Assembly (NCBI RefSeq): GCF_002813445.1 | Contig: NZ_PHHD01000001.1 | Location: 6,696,001-6,760,000, forward strand | DNA: 64,000 nucleotides | From: Pseudomonas tolaasii NCPPB 2192 | GTDB lineage: Bacteria > Pseudomonadota > Gammaproteobacteria > Pseudomonadales > Pseudomonadaceae | Direction: 5' to 3' | Shown: positions 59,126-64,000 of the stretch, piece after piece | How positions within the stretch are numbered: the first letter of the stretch is position 1 | Layout: each line of letters opens with the position of its first letter | Position numbers and translations under genes: made by a program | The notes under the pieces: model-generated | What the model was told of the DNA's origin: nothing | What the model saw: only the letters and a program-made list of their open reading frames with translations | Database searches by the model: none

Positions 59126-59851
59126 ATGAGCAAGCCACTGATCATCATCACCGGCGCCAGTTCCGGTATCGGCGAAGCCACCGCCCGCCGGTTGTCGGCG
59201 GCCGGTCACCCGCTGCTGCTGTTGGCGCGCCGTATCGACCGCCTTGAAAAACTGGCCCTGCCGAACACCCTCAACCGTGGCGTGGACATCACCGACCGCG
59301 CCGCCCTGGTCGCAGCCGTGAAAGAAGCCGAAGCCCAATTCGGCCCGGCCGATGCACTGATCAACAACGCCGGTGTGATGCTGCTGGGCGCGGTCAGCGA
59401 GCAAGACCCGGCACAGTGGGAGCAGATGCTCGACGTCAACGTGAAGGGCCTGCTCAACGGCATCCACGCGGTGGCCGGCAGCATGGTCGCGCGCAAGGGC
59501 GGCACCATCATCAACGTCAGCTCGGTGGCCGGGCGCAAGACCTTCCCCAACCACGTCGCTTATGTCGGCACCAAATTCGCGGTGCACGGGATTTCGGAAA
59601 ACCTGCGCGAGGAATTGTCCCCCAGCAATGTGCGCGTAATCACCATTGCGCCGGGCGCGGTGGAGACTGAGTTGCTCAGCCACACCACGGATGAGGCGAT
59701 CAAAACCGGGTATCAGGCCTGGAAGCAGGACATGGGCGGCACGGTGCTCAGCGCTGATGATGTGGCGTCGGCGATTGCCTATGCCTACCAACAGCCGCAG
59801 CATGTGTGCATTCGCGAGATTGTGTTGGCGGCGACGCGCCAGCAGCCGTAA
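59126..59851 (+). CDS. Short-chain dehydrogenase/reductase
   Basis: 241 residues with AGGAG ribosome-binding site. TGASSGIGEATARRL, NNAGVMLLG, SSVAGRKTFPNHVAYVGTKFAVHG with the Y-x3-K pair, PGAVETEL. Classical SDR. Regulated probably by the divergent LysR gene; substrate unknown. Confidence 0.92.
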   Translation: MSKPLIIITGASSGIGEATARRLSAAGHPLLLLARRIDRLEKLALPNTLNRGVDITDRAALVAAVKEAEAQFGPADALINNAGVMLLGAVSEQDPAQWEQMLDVNVKGLLNGIHAVAGSMVARKGGTIINVSSVAGRKTFPNHVAYVGTKFAVHGISENLREELSPSNVRVITIAPGAVETELLSHTTDEAIKTGYQAWKQDMGGTVLSADDVASAIAYAYQQPQHVCIREIVLAATRQQP

Positions 59852-59880
59852 CCAAAAACCTGCTGATAACGCCTTCCAAT

Positions 59881-59968
59881 GTGGGAGCTGGCTTGCCTGC
59901 GATGGCGGTGGGTCAGCCTGAAAGTGTATTGGCTGACCGACCGCCATCGCAGGCAAGCCAGCTCCCAC
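59881..59968. repeat. REPIN (inverted REP pair)
   Basis: GTGGGAGCTGGCTTGCCTGCGAT and reverse complement between convergent SDR and sigma-factor genes. Confidence 0.9.
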
Positions 59969-59977
59969 AGGTGATCT

Positions 59978-61201
59978 TCATTGTCTGGGGGGGTTGAGCT
60001 CGGCCAGGCGCCGCTCTAAAAAGCGTTGCTCTGGCGCTTGCCCGGTCAGTGACAGGGCTTTTTCATAGGCGTCCCGCGCCTCGTCAACCCGCCCCAACTG
60101 CCGGCAAAATTCCCCGCGCGCCGAATGTGCCAGGTGGTAATCCTGCAACTCACCCCGCAGCAAAAGCCCCTCCACCAACTGCAACCCCGCCAGCGCGCCC
60201 TGCCCCATCGCCACCGCCACGGCGCGGTTCAGTTCGATCACCGGCGAGGGCATTTGCCCCAGCAGCACATCATAAAGCCCGACGATTTCCTGCCAGTCCG
60301 TTTCCTCGGCACTGGCCGCCTCGGCATGCACCGCGGCAATGGCCGCTTGCAGGCAATACGGGCCGTACCGCCCGGTGGTCAGCGCCTGTTCCACCAGCGT
60401 GCAGCCTTCAACAATCGAGGCGGCGTCCCACAGGCTGCGGTCCTGTTTCTCCAGCAACACCAGCTCTCCGTCAGCCGAGGTGCGCGCGGTGCGGCGGGAT
60501 TCGTGCAGCAGCATCAGCGCCAGCAGCCCCATGACTTCAGGCTCGGGGAGCAACTCCACAAGCAGGCGGCCGAGGCGAATCGCTTCGCCGGTCAACTCTC
60601 CGCGGGTTACGTCGGCGCCGAGGGACGCCGAATAGCCCTCGTTGAACACCAGGTAAATCACGCGCAGCACGCTGTCGAGGCGTTCGGGCAACTCGGCACG
60701 GGACGGCACTTGATAGGGGATTTTCGCCTCGCGGATCTTGCCCTTGGCGCGCACGATGCGTTGGGCGATGGTGGTGGGGCTGGCCAGAAACGCGCGGGCG
60801 ATTTCCTCGGTGGTGAGGTCGCAGATCTCGCGCAGGGTCAGCGCCGCCTGGGCGTCGGCGGCCAGTGCCGGGTGGCAGCAGGTGAAGATCAGGCGCAGGC
60901 GGTCGTCTTCCACGTCGTCTTCACTCCAGTCAGCCGCTTCCAGCGCGTCGGCCTGTTCCTGCAATAGCGGGGTGAACCGCGCCTGGCGGCGCAGACGGTC
61001 GATGGCTTTGAAGCGGCCGGTGGAGACCAGCCACGCCCGTGGGTTATCGGGCACGCCGTCTTGCGGCCAGCGCTGTACTGCGATGAAAAATGCCTCGTGC
61101 AGCGCCTCTTCGGCCAAATCGAAATCACCGAGCAAGCGAATCAGCGTCGCCAATACGCGCCGTGATTCGCTGCGGTAAATCGCCTCGAGCCGGGACTTCA
61201 A
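59978..61201 (-). CDS. ECF RNA polymerase sigma factor with C-terminal extension (ECF42-like)
   Basis: 407 residues, roughly twice a normal ECF sigma. Region 2 (about 1-80: AEEALHEAFFIAVQRWPQDGVPDNPRAWLVSTGRFKAIDRLRR), region 4 (about 120-165: DAQAALTLREICDLTTEEIARAFLASPTTIAQRIVRAKGKI), then a long helical/TPR-like C-terminal domain. This and the neighbouring DGPF/YciI gene are the signature of ECF42. No anti-sigma gene is seen. Its start overlaps the SRPBCC stop by 4 bp. Confidence 0.92.
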   Translation of the reverse strand: MKSRLEAIYRSESRRVLATLIRLLGDFDLAEEALHEAFFIAVQRWPQDGVPDNPRAWLVSTGRFKAIDRLRRQARFTPLLQEQADALEAADWSEDDVEDDRLRLIFTCCHPALAADAQAALTLREICDLTTEEIARAFLASPTTIAQRIVRAKGKIREAKIPYQVPSRAELPERLDSVLRVIYLVFNEGYSASLGADVTRGELTGEAIRLGRLLVELLPEPEVMGLLALMLLHESRRTARTSADGELVLLEKQDRSLWDAASIVEGCTLVEQALTTGRYGPYCLQAAIAAVHAEAASAEETDWQEIVGLYDVLLGQMPSPVIELNRAVAVAMGQGALAGLQLVEGLLLRGELQDYHLAHSARGEFCRQLGRVDEARDAYEKALSLTGQAPEQRFLERRLAELNPPRQ

Positions 61202-61674
61202 TCGCGCATACGCTCGGTCACCAGCGTCACCAGGCGGTCCAGGCTCTGGCCCCAGCCATCATGGAAACCCATGGCCTCGTGGGCGGCTTTGTCTTCGGCG
61301 CTCCAGTGCCGGGCGCGGGCGGTGTAGAGGGTTTTGCCGTCGACTTCCTCAAAGGTCACTTCGGCGGTCATAAACGGCTTGCCGGACGGAATCCAGCCGG
61401 GCGCGAAGGCGTCGGTAAATACCAGACGGTTCGGCGCGTCGATTTCCAGAAACACCCCAGACGTCGGGTATTCCGCGCCATCCGGCGCGCGCATCAGGGT
61501 GCGAAACAGGCCGCCAACCCACAGGTTCATTTCGCACTCGGGGGTGGTCATGCCGTGGGGGCCCCACCATTCTTGCAACAGCTCGGGGGTGGTCCAGGCA
61601 CGGAAAACGCGGGCGCGCGGGGCGTCGATCACGCGGCTGATGGACAGTTCAAATTCGGCAGTTTGCGGGGTCAT
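61198..61674 (-). CDS. SRPBCC (AHSA1-like) protein
   Basis: 158 residues. START/Bet v1-like fold with ISRVIDAPRARVFRAWTTPELLQEWWGPHGM, the polyketide-cyclase/AHSA1 hallmark. Binds small hydrophobic ligands in general; role here unknown. Third gene of the operon, between the DGPF gene and the sigma factor. Confidence 0.88.
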   Translation of the reverse strand: MTPQTAEFELSISRVIDAPRARVFRAWTTPELLQEWWGPHGMTTPECEMNLWVGGLFRTLMRAPDGAEYPTSGVFLEIDAPNRLVFTDAFAPGWIPSGKPFMTAEVTFEEVDGKTLYTARARHWSAEDKAAHEAMGFHDGWGQSLDRLVTLVTERMRD

Positions 61675-61708
61675 GGGGTCAACCTCCTGAGTCTTATGAT
61701 TATTGGGG

Positions 61709-62053
61709 TCAGAGATTCAATTCGCGCACGGGGCGCACTTCCACACTGCCGACCCGGGCGGCCGGAATGCCACCGGCCACCTGGATCGCTTCGTTCAAGT
61801 CCTTGGCCTCGATCAGGTAAAACCCGGCGAGCTGCTCCTTGGTTTCGGCGAACGGCCCGTCGGTGATCGACAACTTGCCATTGCGCATGCGCACGGTGGT
61901 GGCGGTGCTCACCGACTCCAGCGGCTCGGCTGCGAGCATGCGCCCGCTGGCCGCAATGGCCTCGGCGTAGGCAAAACATTCCGGATCTGCCGGGCTGTCG
62001 GGCGAGGTGTGCAGCACCTGTTCGTTGCTGTAGATCAGGCAGAGGTATTTCAT
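61709..62053 (-). CDS. DGPF/YciI-family protein
   Basis: 114 residues. MKYLCLIYSNEQVLHTSP, then ITDGPFAETKEQLAGFYLIEAKDLNEAI, the DGPF-type motif. Such genes neighbour ECF42 sigma factors and are the likely main target or partner. Confidence 0.92.
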   Translation of the reverse strand: MKYLCLIYSNEQVLHTSPDSPADPECFAYAEAIAASGRMLAAEPLESVSTATTVRMRNGKLSITDGPFAETKEQLAGFYLIEAKDLNEAIQVAGGIPAARVGSVEVRPVRELNL

Positions 62054-62095
62054 GGGAGGCTCCGTTTTCGGCTTATCAACTATAGTCCTGCGCGT

Positions 62096-62515
62096 TCAGG
62101 GTTCCAGCCCGAACAGCGCGGTGCCGCTTTCCATGTCGAACGGCGCCGACCAGTGCTCATGCACCACTTTCCACTGGCCATCGATGCGTTGATAACCGGC
62201 GGTCACGCGCATCCAGCAGGCATTCACCACGCCATCCGGCCCGGCGCCGCCGCAATGGGCCAGCCAGTGGGCGAAGGCGCTGTCTGGCGCTTCAACGATG
62301 TGCAGCTCGTGAAACTCGAAAATACCGGGGCCGGGGCAATGCTTCATGCAGGCGTCCCAATGCGCGCGGTAGGCCGCCTTGCCCTTGAATTGCAGCGCGG
62401 TCACCGCGTCGAACGAGACGATATCGTCGGCGTAATAGCTGACAATCTTGTCGATGTCGCGGGCCAGTACGGCTTGTTTCCATTGCTCGATCAGGGTGTT
62501 GATGGCAGTGCTCAT
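62096..62515 (-). CDS. SnoaL/NTF2-like protein
   Basis: 139 residues. NTF2-like cone fold: IDTLIEQWKQAVLARDIDKIVSYYADDIVSFDAVTAL, with WKVVHEHWSAPFD at the end. Family members act as small enzymes or binding proteins; function unknown. First gene of the operon, so its promoter lies near 62520-62600. Confidence 0.88.
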   Translation of the reverse strand: MSTAINTLIEQWKQAVLARDIDKIVSYYADDIVSFDAVTALQFKGKAAYRAHWDACMKHCPGPGIFEFHELHIVEAPDSAFAHWLAHCGGAGPDGVVNACWMRVTAGYQRIDGQWKVVHEHWSAPFDMESGTALFGLEP

Positions 62516-62662
62516 GGCGGTACTCCTTTGGGTGGAAAATCACGGAAGACACCCTTGGTCGAATGGCCCACCGGCCAATCGACAGCCCGTTGAAAAATAA
62601 TTTCGCCCCTGGCAAAGCCGCTAGAATCCACGCCTCTTTGTAGGATTTGGGATGTACCCCCG

Positions 62663-63166
62663 ATGGAAACCCGCCTCGTCCCCTATGAGACGCTGAGCCT
62701 TGTGCAAAAACAGCAACTCGACACCCTGCAAGTGCACGCCGAGCAACTGGCGTATTCCGGCGATATCCACTGCGCGCTGAACAGCCTGCTGGTCAACCCC
62801 AACCCCGCCGCCGTCAAGGGCTTCGCCCTGCTCGCCGATGAAACCCCCGTGGCCTTCCTGCTGCTCAAACGCCCGCCGTGCCTGCCCCACTGGGCGGATG
62901 CACACAGCGCCACGCTGCACGCGCTGCAAGTGGATCGCGCGCAGCAGGGCCGAGGGTTTGGCAAGGCGTGTTTGCAGGCGCTGCCGGAGGCGGCGCGCCA
63001 AGCCTGGCCAGAGATCAAGGCGCTGGAATTGTCGGTGGACGCGGAGAATGTGGCGGCGATGGGGTTGTATCTTGGGGCGGGATGGGTGGATAGCGGGGAG
63101 GCGTATAAGGGGCGTATCGGTTACGAACGCCGGCTGGCGCTGGTGGTGAGTTCAGCCGGGAAATGA
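62663..63166 (+). CDS. GNAT-family N-acetyltransferase
   Basis: 167 residues. GNAT acetyl-CoA loop QVDRAQQGRGFGKACLQAL (Q/R-x2-G-x-G/A). Later LYLGAGWVDSGE. Substrate unknown. Divergent from the sigma operon. Confidence 0.88.
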   Translation: METRLVPYETLSLVQKQQLDTLQVHAEQLAYSGDIHCALNSLLVNPNPAAVKGFALLADETPVAFLLLKRPPCLPHWADAHSATLHALQVDRAQQGRGFGKACLQALPEAARQAWPEIKALELSVDAENVAAMGLYLGAGWVDSGEAYKGRIGYERRLALVVSSAGK

Positions 63167-63191
63167 GCACCTGGGGGGTTTGAGATGACAA

Positions 63192-63215
63192 CAAGAGCCG
63201 GCCAGCCGGCTCTTG
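63192..63215. terminator. Bidirectional hairpin between GNAT and GyrI-like genes
   Basis: CAAGAGCCGG-CCAG-CCGGCTCTTG, perfect 10-bp stem between convergent genes. No long T-run on either strand. Confidence 0.65.
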
Positions 63216-63228
63216 CCAGAAACCGCCG

Positions 63229-63711
63229 TCAGCCGCGCTCTCCCACCGGCAACCAGATTTCCACGGTCCCGGTGCCCTTGCGCCCGTCAAAGTCGGCGCT
63301 GTAGCGCTCGAAATCCGCGCCCATCACCTTGTAGCCCGAGTGCGGCAGCCACTCGAACATGATGCGCTCGTAGGTTTGCTCCAGCGCCTGCACCGGCCCG
63401 TAATGGTGAAACACGGCATAGTTGAGCGGCGGGATTTCGATGAATTCGAAGTTGCGCGGTACGTCGCCCTTGCCCGGTACTTCAACCCCGGCCAGGTAAT
63501 CGAATTCGCCGTGATGGGGGTTATGGCACACGCCGTAAGTCACACCGCCGACGCGGTTTTTGATGTCTTTGATGCAGGTGTCGAACAGCTCCCACAGCTT
63601 GGGAATATCGCCGATGGTGGCCTTCGAGTAACGCCCTTGTACACCGGCGATCACCAGTGCCTTGCCTGCTTCCATGCGTGGCTCTAACGGTTGTTTTGTC
63701 TGCTGATCCAT
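63229..63711 (-). CDS. GyrI-like effector-binding (AraC-type) domain protein
   Basis: 160 residues from ATG 63711 (AAGGAG 9 nt upstream). GyrI-like small-molecule-binding fold: VIAGVQGRYSKATIGDIPKLWELFD, then PPLNYAVFHHYGP and EIWLPVGERG. No HTH, so a stand-alone ligand-binding protein rather than a regulator by itself. Confidence 0.88.
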   Translation of the reverse strand: MDQQTKQPLEPRMEAGKALVIAGVQGRYSKATIGDIPKLWELFDTCIKDIKNRVGGVTYGVCHNPHHGEFDYLAGVEVPGKGDVPRNFEFIEIPPLNYAVFHHYGPVQALEQTYERIMFEWLPHSGYKVMGADFERYSADFDGRKGTGTVEIWLPVGERG

Positions 63712-63804
63712 ACGAACAGTCTCCTTCTTATGAGGGAACAAACCCGCATCGAGTATAGGGGGATATCCACGCGTTACTCCAAGCAGAAATTTTTCCTACG
63801 TATC

Positions 63805-63834
63805 TGGACAACTGGCCATCATCGACCGTATTGT
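63805..63834 (+). promoter_or_regulatory. Candidate sigma-70 promoter of the alaC-like gene
   Basis: TGGACA-N18-TATTGT, about 70 bp upstream of the ATG at 63907. Spacing and hexamers are only moderately good. Confidence 0.4.
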
Positions 63835-63906
63835 CTGCCCCGCAGGCCACCGCAGTGGCCGACGTCGCTCGGACGGTTCCGGGCGCTTACGTACTTCGAG
63901 GCCACA

Positions 63907-64000
63907 ATGGCAGACCAAGGTTCGCCGCGCCGCTTTGCGCGCATAGATCGACTCCCCCCTTACGTTTTCAATATCACTGCCGAGCTGAAGATGGCTGCGC
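63907..64000 (+). CDS. alaC: Alanine/aspartate-type aminotransferase (AlaC-like), 5' end
   Basis: Only 31 codons are in the window: MADQGSPRRFARIDRLPPYV followed by FNITAELKMAA, which matches the N terminus of Pseudomonas AlaC-type class-I/II PLP aminotransferases. Too short to show the PLP lysine. The gene continues to the right. Confidence 0.8.
   Translation, partial: MADQGSPRRFARIDRLPPYVFNITAELKMAA

Noticed and set aside
2401..59968. REP copies as a CRISPR array
   Set aside because: Copies are inverted pairs scattered over kilobases, not regularly spaced direct repeats, and no cas genes exist.
61090..62593. Large plus-strand frames over the sigma-factor operon
   Set aside because: They are complements of four well-supported minus-strand genes.

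Overview
The window is a chromosomal segment of a fluorescent Pseudomonas, probably P. fluorescens group. The evidence is high G+C coding sequence, the acsA-aotJQMOP-argR-aru gene order known from P. aeruginosa, and many copies of a roughly 24-nt palindromic repeat (GTGGGAGCTGGCTTGCCTGCGAT) arranged as inverted doublets, the REP/REPIN type typical of this group. No rRNA, tRNA, CRISPR array, insertion sequence or prophage was recognised.

Layout. 1-7.5 kb: the arginine succinyltransferase (AST/aru) catabolic operon, read leftwards (aruC-aruF-aruG-astD-astB-small ORF-astE, astE cut by the window edge). 7.7-13.6 kb: a 1955-codon gene on the opposite strand for a dermonecrotic-toxin-like, leucine-rich-repeat protein, lying between the aru operon and its regulator. 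13.6-19.0 kb: argR and the aot arginine/ornithine uptake genes, also leftwards. Sites matching the Pseudomonas ArgR half-site pattern lie upstream of aruC and aotJ. 19.6-21.5 kb: acsA. 21.9-24.0 kb: a DUF2790 exported protein and nrdB, with no nrdA adjacent. 24.1-25.7 kb: a small AT-richer island with a Bro-N (antirepressor-like) gene behind a strikingly structured leader, then an HNH nuclease gene. 25.8-33.3 kb: a HAD phosphatase, a LysR regulator divergent from a second argH-type lyase, a complete polar amino-acid ABC transporter and an MFS carrier. 33.4-37.7 kb: an unknown zinc-ribbon-like protein, a small HTH gene with a LexA-like box, a P-loop kinase-like gene, an amidase and an amidase-like relic. 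37.8-43.1 kb: an MBL-fold hydrolase/TetR pair, a MASE2-GGDEF diguanylate cyclase, a soluble double-PAS chemoreceptor resembling BdlA, and a DUF1003 protein. 43.2-50.0 kb: a LysR/CTP-synthase-like GATase pair, a small unknown gene, glpQ, a PepSY protein, a CorA/ZntB transporter and a PiT phosphate transporter. 50.1-59.9 kb: the pxpABC 5-oxoprolinase genes followed by a LysR-rich stretch (five LysR genes) with two short-chain dehydrogenases and a PACE efflux gene. 60-63.7 kb: a four-gene operon ending in an ECF sigma factor with a DGPF/YciI protein (ECF42-like), then a GNAT and a GyrI-like protein. From 63.9 kb: the start of an AlaC-type aminotransferase.

How the genes work together. The first 19 kb form a near-complete arginine uptake (aot), sensing (argR) and degradation (aru/ast) unit. 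The argH2-ABC-LysR block looks like a separate uptake and lyase module for a related amino acid. pxpABC recycles 5-oxoproline to glutamate. The most unusual items are the giant LRR protein set inside the arginine regulon and lacking a recognisable C-terminal ligase domain, the Bro-N leader with two mutually exclusive helices, one of which would cover the ribosome-binding site, and the SOS-box HTH gene. All functional calls come from reading the sequence by eye; no database search was run.
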